Under the pieces are notes generated by a model, which made no database searches, was not told the origin of the DNA, and saw only the letters and a list, made by a program, of their open reading frames with translations. A program made the position numbers and the translations under genes. 64,000 bases of DNA from Cupriavidus pampae (GTDB lineage: Bacteria > Pseudomonadota > Gammaproteobacteria > Burkholderiales > Burkholderiaceae): positions 372,001-436,000 of the forward strand of contig NZ_CAJZAG010000001.1 in the NCBI RefSeq assembly GCF_914271485.1, read 5' to 3'. Shown piece by piece: positions 20,116 to 29,314 of this stretch (positions within the stretch are counted from its first letter, which is position 1; every line of letters begins with the position of its first letter).

Positions 20116-22058
20116 CGACGGTCAACACGCCGCTGATCGCGCTGCGCGGCATCCGCAAGTCCTATGGTGGCGGTGGCCATGGTGCCCCCGCCACCGACGT
20201 GTTGCGCGGCGTCTCGCTGGAGATCCACGCTGGGGAATTCGTGGCGATCGTCGGGGCCTCCGGCTCCGGCAAATCGACGCTGATGAATATCCTCGGCTGC
20301 CTGGACCGCCCGTCGTCGGGCCAGTATCTGTTCGATGGCCGGGACGTCTCCGCGTTCGACGCCGATGCCCTGGCATGGTTGCGCCGCGAGGCATTCGGCT
20401 TCGTGTTCCAGGGCTACCACCTCGTGTCCAGCGAGACCGCGCGTGAGAACGTCGAGATCCCGGCACTCTATGCCGGCACCCCCGAGGCAGAGCGGCGCGC
20501 GCGTGCCACGTCGTTGCTGGAACGACTGGGCATGGGCGCGCGGCTCGACCACAAACCAAGCCAATTGTCGGGTGGCCAGCAACAGCGGGTGGCCATCGCG
20601 CGCGCGCTGATGAACGGCGGGCGCATCGTGCTGGCCGATGAACCCACCGGGGCGCTGGACAGCGCCAGCGGCGCCGAAGTCATGGCGCTGCTGCGCGAAC
20701 TCGCCAGCCAGGGCCATACGGTCATCCTGATCACGCACGATCGCGAGATTGCCGTGCAGGCACCGCGCGTGATCGAAGTGAAAGACGGGATGGTCACGAG
20801 CGATGGCGGTCCGGCCGAACGCGTGGGCAGCGCGCCTTTCGTGCGCACCCACGGCGCCCATGGCCAGGCCAGTGCCATCGCTGATCTGCGCGAAGCCATG
20901 CGCGCCGCATGGCGCGTGATGTGGGGCAATCGGTTTCGTACGAGTCTGACGTTGCTTGGCATCGTGATCGGCGTGGCGTCGGTCATTGTGATGCTCGCAG
21001 TCGGCAACGGCTCCCAGCAGAAAGTCATGGAAGACATGGAAACCTTCGGCTCGCGCACGATGTTCGTGGCGGCGAACCCGGTCTCGTCGCGCGAGCGCGG
21101 AGCCCCGTTGACGCTCGACGACGTGCGCGTGATTGCCGACACGCCAAACGTCGAAGCGGTTGCGCCCTATATCGAAGACCGCGTGGTGGTGCAGCGCGGC
21201 AGCGTCGACCACAACACCGAAGGCGGTGGGACGACGCTCGAGTTCAGCAAGACGCTACGCTGGCCGGTGATCGAAGGTGCCATGTTCGACGAGGTCGACG
21301 AGCGGCAGGTGGCCAAGGTGGCGGTGATCGGCCAAACCGTGCGCAAGCGGTTGTTTGCTGATGGCAGCAACCCGGTGGGGCAGGACATTCTGGTCGACAA
21401 GGTCCCGTTTCAGGTGATCGGCGTGCTCGCCGCGAAAGGGTCTTCTGGTGGTGAGGATCAGGACGATCGCGTGGTGGTGCCGCTCTCCTCGGCGATCTCG
21501 CGCTTGTATGGACATCCCAATCCGACATGGATCGCCGTGCAGATCCAGGACACCGATCGCGCCAGTCAGACCGCCGGGCAGATCGAAGCGCGCCTCGCGG
21601 TCCAGCGCCGGTCCCGCGACGTACGCATCTGGAATCAGGCCGAGGCCATCCGCGTGCAGATGGCAACCGCGCAGACGATGACGGTGATGCTGGGGTTGAT
21701 TGCCGCGGTGTCACTGGTAGTGGGCGGCATCGGCGTGATGAACGTGATGCTGATGACCGTGCGCGAACGCACGCGCGAGATCGGCATTCGCATGGCCACC
21801 GGCGCGCGTCAGCGCGACATCCTGCGCCAGTTTATGGCGGAGGCGATGCTCGTCACCTCCGTCGGCGGCGGCATCGGTCTGCTGCTTGGGCTGGTCACGG
21901 TGCTGGGGCTCAAACTGTTCGGCGTGCCGGTGTTGTTTTCCACGGCGGCGTGCGCGCTGGCATTCAGCTTCTCGGTGCTGACCGGTCTTATCTTCGGCTT
22001 TATGCCGGCCCGCAACGCCGCGCGACTGGATCCCGTCGTCGCCTTGACGGGAGAGTGA
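20112..22058 (+). CDS. MacB/PvdT-like ABC transporter
   Basis: A 648-residue MacB-family protein. The N-terminal ATPase has Walker A GASGSGKSTLMNILG, signature LSGGQQQRVAIARAL and Walker B ILADEPTGALDS. A first transmembrane helix near residue 280, a large periplasmic domain and three C-terminal helices of the FtsX fold (GGIGVMNVMLMTVRERTREIG) follow. The GTG start at 20112 overlaps the adaptor stop by four bases, showing translational coupling. Such pumps take substrate from the periplasm and push it through a TolC-type channel using cytoplasmic ATP, consistent with release of matured siderophore. Confidence 0.93.
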   Translation: MTTVNTPLIALRGIRKSYGGGGHGAPATDVLRGVSLEIHAGEFVAIVGASGSGKSTLMNILGCLDRPSSGQYLFDGRDVSAFDADALAWLRREAFGFVFQGYHLVSSETARENVEIPALYAGTPEAERRARATSLLERLGMGARLDHKPSQLSGGQQQRVAIARALMNGGRIVLADEPTGALDSASGAEVMALLRELASQGHTVILITHDREIAVQAPRVIEVKDGMVTSDGGPAERVGSAPFVRTHGAHGQASAIADLREAMRAAWRVMWGNRFRTSLTLLGIVIGVASVIVMLAVGNGSQQKVMEDMETFGSRTMFVAANPVSSRERGAPLTLDDVRVIADTPNVEAVAPYIEDRVVVQRGSVDHNTEGGGTTLEFSKTLRWPVIEGAMFDEVDERQVAKVAVIGQTVRKRLFADGSNPVGQDILVDKVPFQVIGVLAAKGSSGGEDQDDRVVVPLSSAISRLYGHPNPTWIAVQIQDTDRASQTAGQIEARLAVQRRSRDVRIWNQAEAIRVQMATAQTMTVMLGLIAAVSLVVGGIGVMNVMLMTVRERTREIGIRMATGARQRDILRQFMAEAMLVTSVGGGIGLLLGLVTVLGLKLFGVPVLFSTAACALAFSFSVLTGLIFGFMPARNAARLDPVVALTGE

Positions 22059-22060
22059 CC

Positions 22061-23470
22061 ATGCATCGCAAGCGGTGGCGTCACGTGTTCTATCGCCTGT
22101 TGCGCGCGCACGTCTGGGCGAGCATCGCAGTATTGGCAGGCTGTGCCATTCAGCAAGTCCCCGCATCGCGTGCAGTGGCGATACCCGAGGTGTGGCAGCT
22201 CGGGCAGACGGAGCCGAACGCCACGATGCCGCGTGAATGGTGGCGCGGATTCGGCAGCCCCGAACTCGACGCGCTGGTGGCGCAGGCACTGGAGCGGAGT
22301 CTGGACATCGACGCGGCCATTGCCCGCGTGGAACAGGCGGAGGCGCGCGCCCGCATCGCCGGCGCGCCACTGTGGCCGCAGTTGAATGCCACCGCGGATA
22401 TCAATCGGGAGGGAAGCCTGGGCGGCAACCGCGCCACGCAGGGCAACGCCTATAACGCCGCGTTCGTCGCCACTTACGAACTGGATTTATGGGGACGCTA
22501 CCGCGCCGAGCGCGACGCGGCACGCAAGGATCTGCTGGCCGCACGTCTCGATCAGGACGTGGCGCGCCTGACCGTTGCGGCGAGCGTCGTCACAGTATGG
22601 CTCAAGAGCCGCGAGCTTCAGGAGCGGATTGTCATTGCCGAGCGCAATCTGGCGAACGCCGAGCGTGTGTTGCGGCTGGTGGAAGCGCGCGCAAGGTCCG
22701 GCGCCGCGCTGCAACTGGAACTCGCGCAGCAGCGCGCGCTGGTGGCCGCCCAGCGCCGCACGATCCCCGCGCTACGGCAGCAGGAAGAGGCGGCACGCAC
22801 CGCGCTTGCCGCACTGCTGGCGGAGCCGGCACCCGTCACGCTGACGGCGCCCGTAGACCTGGGCGCACTGCAAGTGCCGCTGGTCGCCGCCGATCTGCCG
22901 TCGACGCTGCTGGAACGCCGCCCCGATATTGCCGCCGCGGAGGCGCGCCTGGCCGCCGGCGACGCCAACCTCAACGCCGCGCGCGCGGCGATGTTCCCAA
23001 GCGTGACCCTTGGCGCCGGACTCGGGGTGTCCAGACTGCAAGTTGGCACGCTGTTCGAAGGCCCGATCTATACGCTCGCCGCCGCACTCACTGCGCCCAT
23101 CTTCCAGGGCGGCCGTCTGGCCGGCACACGCGACCTCGCCGCGGCAGAGCGCCACGCGCTGCTGACGCAGTACCGCAAGACCATCATCGATGCGTTCGCC
23201 GACGTCGAGGTGGCTCTCAGCGCCGCTCGCGGCACCGACGCCGAGGCACAAGAGCAGCATGTGGAGCTGGAAGAAACCCGACGCGCCACACAACTCTCCG
23301 AAGCCCGCTATCGCGCTGGCGCGGACACCCTGCTGGTGCTGCTGGACAGCCAGCGCGCCTTCTATGCCGCACAGGATCAGGCGGTACGCCTGCTACAGGC
23401 GCGTCTGCAGGCGCGGGTCATGCTGTATCGCGCCTTCGGTGGCGGCTTTACCGACTCCGTCCGAAACTAG
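22061..23470 (+). CDS. OprM/OpmQ-like outer-membrane efflux lipoprotein
   Basis: A 469-residue TolC-superfamily outer-membrane factor of the NodT/OprM type. It has a lipoprotein signal peptide with lipobox VLAGC, then two OEP repeats (EWWRGFGSPELDALVAQAL; YDLDLWGR-like TYELDLWGRYRAERDAAR; LLERRPDIAAAEARLAAGD). ATG at 22061 follows GGGAGAGTGACC and lies two bases after the MacB stop; the frame open to 21527 overlaps macB and is spurious upstream of this. It completes the tripartite PvdRT-OpmQ-like pump and ends the operon just inside a hairpin. Confidence 0.92.
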   Translation: MHRKRWRHVFYRLLRAHVWASIAVLAGCAIQQVPASRAVAIPEVWQLGQTEPNATMPREWWRGFGSPELDALVAQALERSLDIDAAIARVEQAEARARIAGAPLWPQLNATADINREGSLGGNRATQGNAYNAAFVATYELDLWGRYRAERDAARKDLLAARLDQDVARLTVAASVVTVWLKSRELQERIVIAERNLANAERVLRLVEARARSGAALQLELAQQRALVAAQRRTIPALRQQEEAARTALAALLAEPAPVTLTAPVDLGALQVPLVAADLPSTLLERRPDIAAAEARLAAGDANLNAARAAMFPSVTLGAGLGVSRLQVGTLFEGPIYTLAAALTAPIFQGGRLAGTRDLAAAERHALLTQYRKTIIDAFADVEVALSAARGTDAEAQEQHVELEETRRATQLSEARYRAGADTLLVLLDSQRAFYAAQDQAVRLLQARLQARVMLYRAFGGGFTDSVRN

Positions 23471-23488
23471 CTTTTTTCGGACGAAGTC
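23453..23488 (+). terminator. Hairpin at the end of the siderophore export operon
   Basis: GACTCCGTCCGAAA (23453-23466) pairs with TTTCGGACGAAGTC (23475-23488) with one mismatch around an 8-base loop. The left arm includes the last codons of the efflux gene. There is no T tract after the stem, so it may be a weak terminator or an mRNA-end stabiliser. Confidence 0.55.
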
Positions 23489-23524
23489 GCCACCGAATTT
23501 GAGCGGTCACGATGACCTTTCCGC

Positions 23525-23569
23525 ATTCACAGGTTCACGTTTCGTGAAGCGCTGCGAACAAGCGTGAAT
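23525..23569. promoter_or_regulatory. Nested TTCAC/GTGAA palindromes upstream of formate dehydrogenase
   Basis: Four half-sites: ATTCAC at 23525-23530, TTCACG at 23534-23539, CGTGAA at 23543-23548 and GTGAAT at 23564-23569. The inner pair forms a perfect palindrome with a 3-base centre, and the outer pair is also complementary. The array lies about 100 bases before the formate dehydrogenase start and is a candidate operator; the regulator is unknown. Confidence 0.5.
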
Positions 23570-23666
23570 CCACCTTCTTCCCCGGACTGACGGCTGCTAT
23601 ATCGGTAGGGCGCGGACATGCGCACGACGAGATTGGCTTACCAGATGGCTTTCAGGAGCGGTGGAC

Positions 23667-24827
23667 ATGGCGAAGGTGCTTTGCGTTCTGTATCCGGACC
23701 CGGTAACGGGCTATCCCCCCAAATACGCACGGGACGATGTGCCGAAGATCGAGGCATATCCCAACGGGCAGACCGTGCCTTCCCCGCAAAGTCCGCTGGG
23801 CTTCAAGCCCGGCGAGATGGTCGGTTGCGTGTCCGGCGAGCTTGGCCTGCGGCCCTATCTGGAGCAACACGGTCACGAGCTGGTGGTCACGAGCGACAAG
23901 GACGGTGCGGACTCGATGTTCGATCGGCACCTCGTGGACGCCGACGTGGTGATCTCGCAACCGTTCTGGCCCGCGTATCTGACGGCCGAGCGCATCGCGC
24001 GCGCAAAGAAGCTCAAGCTCGCGCTGACCGCGGGTATCGGGTCCGATCACGTGGACCTCAAGGCGGCGGCCGAGCACGGCATCACGGTCGCGGAGGAGAC
24101 GTACTCCAACAGCATCAGCGTGGCCGAGCACGTGGTAATGATGGTGCTGTCGCTGGTGCGCAACTATCTGCCCGCGCATCAATATGCGGTGAACGGCGGA
24201 TGGAATATCGCGGATTGCGTGAGCCGCAGCTACGACCTCGAGGGCATGCATTTCGGCACGATCGCTGCCGGGCGCATCGGTATCGCCGTGCTGCGCCGCC
24301 TGAAGCCGTTCGACGTCAAGCTGCATTATCACAATCGTCATCGGCTCGCGCCGGAGGTCGAGGCGGAACTCGGCCTGACCTATCACGACTCGCCGCAGTC
24401 GATGGTCAAGGTGTGCGATGTGGTGAATCTGCAGACGCCGCTGTATCCCGCCACGCAGGGCATGATCGACGAGAAAATGCTGTCGCAGTTCAAGCGCGGC
24501 GCCTATCTGATCAACACCGCGCGCGGTGCGCTGTGCGATCGCGATGCCATCGTGCGCGCGCTGCAGTCGGGTCAGCTTGCCGGCTACGCGGGCGACGTCT
24601 GGGCGCCGCAGCCGGCACCGGTCGATCATCCGTGGCGCACGATGCCGCGTCAGGGCATGACGCCGCATATGTCGGGCAGCTCGCTGTCCGCGCAGGCGCG
24701 CTATGCGGCCGGTACGCTTGAAATTCTCGAATGCTTCTTCGAGGGACGGCCGATCCGGCCCGAGTACCTGATCGTCGATGGTGGCAATCTCGCGGGGACC
24801 GGGGCCAAATCGTACGGGCTGAGCTGA
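23667..24827 (+). CDS. NAD(P)-dependent formate dehydrogenase (metal-free, D-2-hydroxyacid dehydrogenase family)
   Basis: A 386-residue soluble enzyme that oxidises formate to CO2. Family residues are present: the substrate region QPFWPAYLT, SNSISVAEHVV (Asn), the dinucleotide motif GTIAAGRIGIAVLRRL, catalytic Arg in NTARGALCDR, Gln in DVWAPQPAP and His in TPHMSGSS. The residue that fixes coenzyme choice, Asp in HYTDRHR of the Pseudomonas sp. 101 enzyme, is Asn here (HYHNRHR). The two oxidation-sensitive cysteines of that enzyme are Ser (TYSNSIS) and Thr (NLQTPLY). This set resembles the NADP-active Burkholderia stabilis type (family knowledge from memory), so NADP use is plausible. ATG 23667 follows AGGAG; the alternative GTG 23661 is too close to it. 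It ends 42 bases from a convergent regulator gene. Confidence 0.93.
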   Translation: MAKVLCVLYPDPVTGYPPKYARDDVPKIEAYPNGQTVPSPQSPLGFKPGEMVGCVSGELGLRPYLEQHGHELVVTSDKDGADSMFDRHLVDADVVISQPFWPAYLTAERIARAKKLKLALTAGIGSDHVDLKAAAEHGITVAEETYSNSISVAEHVVMMVLSLVRNYLPAHQYAVNGGWNIADCVSRSYDLEGMHFGTIAAGRIGIAVLRRLKPFDVKLHYHNRHRLAPEVEAELGLTYHDSPQSMVKVCDVVNLQTPLYPATQGMIDEKMLSQFKRGAYLINTARGALCDRDAIVRALQSGQLAGYAGDVWAPQPAPVDHPWRTMPRQGMTPHMSGSSLSAQARYAAGTLEILECFFEGRPIRPEYLIVDGGNLAGTGAKSYGLS

Positions 24828-24869
24828 CACTTCCGCGCCGTCATCTCGCGGCACGGCACCGCACGGCAA

Positions 24870-27809
24870 TCAGCCGATGGTGTCGTGCCGCAGGTGGTCG
24901 CGCAGGCTGCCAATCAACGTACGTGCCTGTTGCAGATCCGCGGTGCCGTAGCCTTCGGTGAATCGTCCAAGCACGCCCGCGAGCGCGGACGCGGCCTCGG
25001 CGTTGCGGCCATGCTCGCTCAGGAGCTGGCTATAGCTCGTCATCGCGCGCAGTTCCCACGACAGAGCCTGGCTTTCGCGCGCGGTGCTGAGCGAGCGCAG
25101 GAAGCAGGTCTCGGCATTCTCGTGGCGCGCGTCCACGCGCCACAACTCGCCCTTGATGCGCAGCAGCTCCGCCAGGCACCAGCATTCCCCACTGCTGACG
25201 GCCGAGGTGATGGCCGCGTCGATGGTGGCATGCGCTTCCGCCAGATGCCCCGCGGCACCCAACCCCTGAGCCAGCGCACCGAGGAATGCCGGAAAGCGCA
25301 GCCGGAATCCGCATATGTCGAGCTCGTCGAGCGATTCGCGTAGCAAGGCAATGCCGCTACGATCGTCCAGCGCGATGCGCAACAGCCCGTCGAGGGCGAC
25401 ACTCAACGCATTCCAGTAACCGATAGGATGCAGTGCAAGATGTTCGCGCAACAGCGTCAGGCCATGACGCGCGCCATCATAGTCGCCCACGTGCAGGGCG
25501 ATCGAGCACGTGGCATGGACCAGCGCGTTCGAGATCGACAACGCATGCTCGGTCATCTGCGCATGCGTGAACGCATGCCTTGCCGCCGTTACGGCGCGAT
25601 CCGGATAGCCACGCAGCCATAGCACGTTGGACAGCGTGCCGTAAGCCGCGGCGCGCTGGTCAAGCTGAAAGCGCGCGATATGCGAGCGGCGCGCGGGGGT
25701 GACGTAGGCCGAGAGCATGCGCTCCAGATGGCTTTGCGCGCGCGTCTGATCGCCGAGGTAACGCAGCGACGTCGCCGTCATGCGATCGACGCCGTACTGC
25801 GCCGACTGATCACCGGTTTCATCGGCGAGCTTGCGGAACCGCGCTTCGATCTCCAGCGCGGTGCGATGTTCGCCGCGATAGGTGTGATAGACCGACAGAC
25901 CCCATAGCGCGCGCAGCCGATGCTCGGCATCGCCGGTGCGTTCGGCGAATTCCAGCGTTTGCTGCCACGCCGCGCCCGCTTCCGGGGTGGAGCCCGTGGC
26001 ATACAGCAGCGCCGCCGCGAGCGCGCCGGTCAGCTTCATCGCGACCACCGGATCCGCTTCCGCATCGACCCGCAGCAGGGCCCGGCGCACGAACTGCTGG
26101 CATTCCTCGTACAGCGACAGATGCATCCACAGCGGAATCGCGGCGAGTGTCAGCGCGATGGCCATGTCCTTCGTCATGGCATCCTCGGCGGCGAAGGCCC
26201 ATCGCAATGCGCTGCGCACATCGTCGATCTTGCGATGATGATCGTGCAGCCATTCGTCGGTCGGCCGCTTCTCCCCTTCCGCCTCCGCGCTCGCCAGCCG
26301 CTGCATGGTCAATTGCGCGTGATGTTGCAGCCAGAGGTCGAGTTCGTCGTGTTCGAGCAGTTTGTGCTGACCGTAGGCCCGCGTGGTATCGAGCAGGCGG
26401 TAGTGCACGACGTCGAGGCTGAGGTCGGCAACGACAAGCGACTTGGCCACCAGCCGGGCCAATCTGTCGATGATGCACGTTGCCGCAGGCAACGCTGTAG
26501 CGCCGTGATGCAGGCCATGCAGCGCCACCGCCGACTCCAGCGTGAAGGGCGCGACAAAGACCGACAGGCTGCGCAGCAAGGCCTGCTCGTCGGCGGGCAG
26601 CGCGTTGTAGCTCCAGTCGAGCGCCGCGCCCAGCGTGCGATGGCGGGGCAAGGCGCCGCGGCGATCCTGCCGCAGCACACGGAAGCGATCGTCGAGCAGC
26701 AACTGGAGCTCGCGGATGCCGAACGCGTCCACGCGCGTCGCGGCCAGTTCGATCGCGAGCGCGATGCCGTCGAGCCGCCGGCAGATGTCGGCGACGATCG
26801 GCGCATCCTCGTCGCGCAGGCGGAAGTCGTCGACGCATTCCGCGGCACGCCGCACGAACAGGTCCACTGCGGCATAGGACAGCGCCTGGTCGGCGCTCAG
26901 TGTAGGCGACGGTGGGGGCAGCTCCAGTGGATGGAGGCGATGAACGCATTCGCCGCGCACGCGCAGCGTCTCGCGGCTGGTGGCGAGGATGCGCAGTTCC
27001 GGTACCGCATTCAGCATGCGCTCGATATGTGCCGCCACGTCGTCGATGACAAGCTCGCAGCTGTCCAGCACCAGCAGCGTGGGGTGTCCGCGCAACGCCA
27101 GCGCCAGCGCCCGCACCACGGTGGCGAGGCTGTCGCCCCCCTGCAGCGTGAGGCCGATCGCGGCGGCAATCGCATGGCCGACAAAGCGGCTGTCGGCCAG
27201 CACGCCGAGGTCGGCAAAGCGAACATCCGCCTCGTTGCGCGCAGCCACCTCCTGCGCGACGCTGAGCGCGACCGTGGTCTTGCCGATGCCGCCGGGGCCG
27301 AGCACCGTCACCAGACGATGGTGCTGCAACTGGTGTCCGATCGCGGCAATCGCCTCGTCGCGGCCCACGACGCAGGTGGTCAGTGCCGGCAGTCGCGAAG
27401 GTGGCGCCGCCGGCATGGGCGATTGCATCGGCGAGGTGCCGCTGACCACCGGCGAGACGAACCGGTAACCGCGTCCCACCACGGTGGCGATATAGCGCTG
27501 GCCATCCTGACCGTCGCCGAGCGCGCGCCGTAGCGCGGTCATGTGCACCTTGAGATTGCTTTCCTCGACCACGGTGTGGGGCCACGCGCGCGCCATCAGC
27601 TCGCCCTTGAGCACGAGTTGGCCGCTGCGTTCGGCCAGCGCGGCCAGCAACTCGATTGCGCGCGCGCCCATATGAACGGGCGCATCGTGCTTCAGCAGCA
27701 ACTGTTGCGCGGGATAGAGCCGGAACGGTCCGAACGTGAACACCGACGCGCTGGCGAGGTCCTGCGTCGGGGATGGGAGGGGAGAAGACTTGGCAGAGTC
27801 GAGGGTCAC
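24870..27809 (-). CDS. Winged-helix regulator with NTPase and TPR-like domains (long form)
   Basis: About 979 residues. An OmpR/CadC-type winged helix comes first (FTFGPFRLYPAQQLLL to RYIATVVGRGYRFVSPV), then an NB-ARC-like ATPase with P-loop VLGPGGIGKTTVALSVA and LLVLDSCELVIDDVAAHIERM, then a long helical C-terminal half of about 500 residues of TPR-like character. The frame stays open to 28088, running into the upstream oxidoreductase gene. GTG at 27809, just before the first conserved segment, is the most sensible start but has no clear ribosome-binding site. Such proteins are signal-responsive activators whose ATPase gates DNA binding. The target is unknown; convergent formate dehydrogenase and the upstream oxidoreductase are neighbours. 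Confidence 0.82.
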   Translation of the reverse strand: MTLDSAKSSPLPSPTQDLASASVFTFGPFRLYPAQQLLLKHDAPVHMGARAIELLAALAERSGQLVLKGELMARAWPHTVVEESNLKVHMTALRRALGDGQDGQRYIATVVGRGYRFVSPVVSGTSPMQSPMPAAPPSRLPALTTCVVGRDEAIAAIGHQLQHHRLVTVLGPGGIGKTTVALSVAQEVAARNEADVRFADLGVLADSRFVGHAIAAAIGLTLQGGDSLATVVRALALALRGHPTLLVLDSCELVIDDVAAHIERMLNAVPELRILATSRETLRVRGECVHRLHPLELPPPSPTLSADQALSYAAVDLFVRRAAECVDDFRLRDEDAPIVADICRRLDGIALAIELAATRVDAFGIRELQLLLDDRFRVLRQDRRGALPRHRTLGAALDWSYNALPADEQALLRSLSVFVAPFTLESAVALHGLHHGATALPAATCIIDRLARLVAKSLVVADLSLDVVHYRLLDTTRAYGQHKLLEHDELDLWLQHHAQLTMQRLASAEAEGEKRPTDEWLHDHHRKIDDVRSALRWAFAAEDAMTKDMAIALTLAAIPLWMHLSLYEECQQFVRRALLRVDAEADPVVAMKLTGALAAALLYATGSTPEAGAAWQQTLEFAERTGDAEHRLRALWGLSVYHTYRGEHRTALEIEARFRKLADETGDQSAQYGVDRMTATSLRYLGDQTRAQSHLERMLSAYVTPARRSHIARFQLDQRAAAYGTLSNVLWLRGYPDRAVTAARHAFTHAQMTEHALSISNALVHATCSIALHVGDYDGARHGLTLLREHLALHPIGYWNALSVALDGLLRIALDDRSGIALLRESLDELDICGFRLRFPAFLGALAQGLGAAGHLAEAHATIDAAITSAVSSGECWCLAELLRIKGELWRVDARHENAETCFLRSLSTARESQALSWELRAMTSYSQLLSEHGRNAEAASALAGVLGRFTEGYGTADLQQARTLIGSLRDHLRHDTIG

Positions 27810-27930
27810 AGTACGCCGAGACAGTGATGGTCTGTCAACGCCACGCGGGGCAGCGCGAGCATCCTCGCAGTATAGGAGAACGGTGCTACGGCAGTATCTG
27901 AGGTGTACGTCGCGCAGGGGGGCGTAATCG

Positions 27931-29181
27931 CTAATCAGCCTGCCATGACCAGCCACTGCCCTGACCGCCATCTTGCCCTCGTGCCCAGGGATGCGCCGCC
28001 TGCGCGCGGCCGCACAGTTGCACACCCGCATGGCGCGGCCAGTAGGGGTCGTCGAGGATAGCCTGATCGATGGCCACGAGGTCGGCATCGCCGGTGCCGA
28101 TGATCGCCTCGGCTTGCTCGAACCCCGTGATCGATCCGGTCGCGATCACCGGCAGCCCGGTTTCCTGCTTGAGCGCGCGCGCCAGCGGCACCAGATAGCC
28201 CGCGCCGTATGGCACGTCCTCAGCCGCGAGCAGGCCCCCCGCGCTGACGTAGATGACGTCGCAACCCTGCGCGGCCAGGCAGCGCACCAGCACGCTCGAC
28301 TGCTCGACATCCCAGCCTTGCATGACCCAGTCGCACGCCGGGATGCGGCACGCCAGCGGCCGCCCGGGCGGCACCACCTCGCGTACCGCGGCAAATACCT
28401 CGAGCACAAAGCGCAACCGATTCTGCAACGTGCCGCCATAGAGGTCGTTACGCCGATTGGAGAGCGGCGACAGGAACTGGTGCAGCAGATGCCCACCAGC
28501 CGCGTCGAGATAGACGGCGTCGATGCCGATGCGAACGGCACGGCGCGCGGCGGCCACAAAGGCGTCGCGAATAGTCCGCATGTCCTGATGATCGAGGACT
28601 TCCGGCAGCACGTGACCGTGGTCGTACGCGAGTGCCGATGGCGCGAGGGTCTGCCAGCCGAGCGCCGCGGTGGGCGCGATCTGCGCGCCGCCGTTGGCGG
28701 GCAGATCGAGAGAACCCTTGCGTCCGGCATGACTCAGCAGAATACCGATCGGCATGTCCGACCAGCGCCGCAGGCTCTCCAGCGTGAGTCCCATGGCCGT
28801 TTCCGTCATGGCGTTCCACAGGCCCAGATCCGCATGGGTTGCGCGCCCGTCGGGCAGGACCGCGGTATGTTCGATCGACAGTAACGCCGCGCCCGACAGC
28901 GCCAGCCGTCCGAGGTGAATCAGATGCCAGTCGCTCATGCAACCGTCGATGGCGGCGTATTGCCGCATCGGCGCGATGACGATGCGATTGGTCAGTTCGA
29001 GACCGTCGACGATGACCGGGCGCAGCAGCCGCGGCCGGCGCGGCGCGCGACCACGCCGGCACGCGTGGCGCGGTGACATGACCGGTGCCATGGCAGGTGC
29101 GCGTACGTTGGCGGCAAGCGTGGATGCAGCGGCTGCGGGCAATCCGGCCGCGGGCACTCCATTACAAAGCTTGGCGGTCAT
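27931..29181 (-). CDS. Old Yellow Enzyme-family flavin oxidoreductase with altered active site
   Basis: A 416-residue FMN TIM barrel of the YqjM-like class: LTNRIVIAPMRQY, DWHLIHLGRLALSGAALL, LLSHAGRKGS, and the strongly conserved LSPLSNRRNDLYGGTLQNRLRF. The stretch that normally reads IHAAHGY, holding the two catalytic histidines, reads LDAAGGH here, so both are lost (Asp and Gly), and the YqjM cysteine (PMCMY) is Arg. FMN-barrel residues look intact. It is unlikely to be a standard ene-reductase. ATG 29181 follows GAGGGGT; the frame also opens at 29199. The protein carries an Ala/Arg-rich leader of about 50 residues before the barrel, which is unusual. It lies between two winged-helix NTPase regulator genes on the same strand. 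Confidence 0.87.
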   Translation of the reverse strand: MTAKLCNGVPAAGLPAAAASTLAANVRAPAMAPVMSPRHACRRGRAPRRPRLLRPVIVDGLELTNRIVIAPMRQYAAIDGCMSDWHLIHLGRLALSGAALLSIEHTAVLPDGRATHADLGLWNAMTETAMGLTLESLRRWSDMPIGILLSHAGRKGSLDLPANGGAQIAPTAALGWQTLAPSALAYDHGHVLPEVLDHQDMRTIRDAFVAAARRAVRIGIDAVYLDAAGGHLLHQFLSPLSNRRNDLYGGTLQNRLRFVLEVFAAVREVVPPGRPLACRIPACDWVMQGWDVEQSSVLVRCLAAQGCDVIYVSAGGLLAAEDVPYGAGYLVPLARALKQETGLPVIATGSITGFEQAEAIIGTGDADLVAIDQAILDDPYWPRHAGVQLCGRAQAAHPWARGQDGGQGSGWSWQAD

Positions 29182-29314
29182 TGGGACCCCTCGATTCATG
29201 GTCGGCTGTACGCTGGGCAGATTGCTGCCGCGATCACTTTCACCAGCCTAGGGGAGTGCACGGCACCGTATGGGTTAAACGTTGTGAATTACCGTGACGC
29301 CTCACTCATTGGGG

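Noticed and set aside
27810..28088. Longer N-terminus for the long winged-helix regulator
   Set aside because: It would overlap the upstream oxidoreductase gene, and its residues look like non-coding translation.
29182..29314. Remnant of the helical-repeat half of the short regulator
   Set aside because: I could not see coding continuity or similarity to the long form in this stretch by eye.
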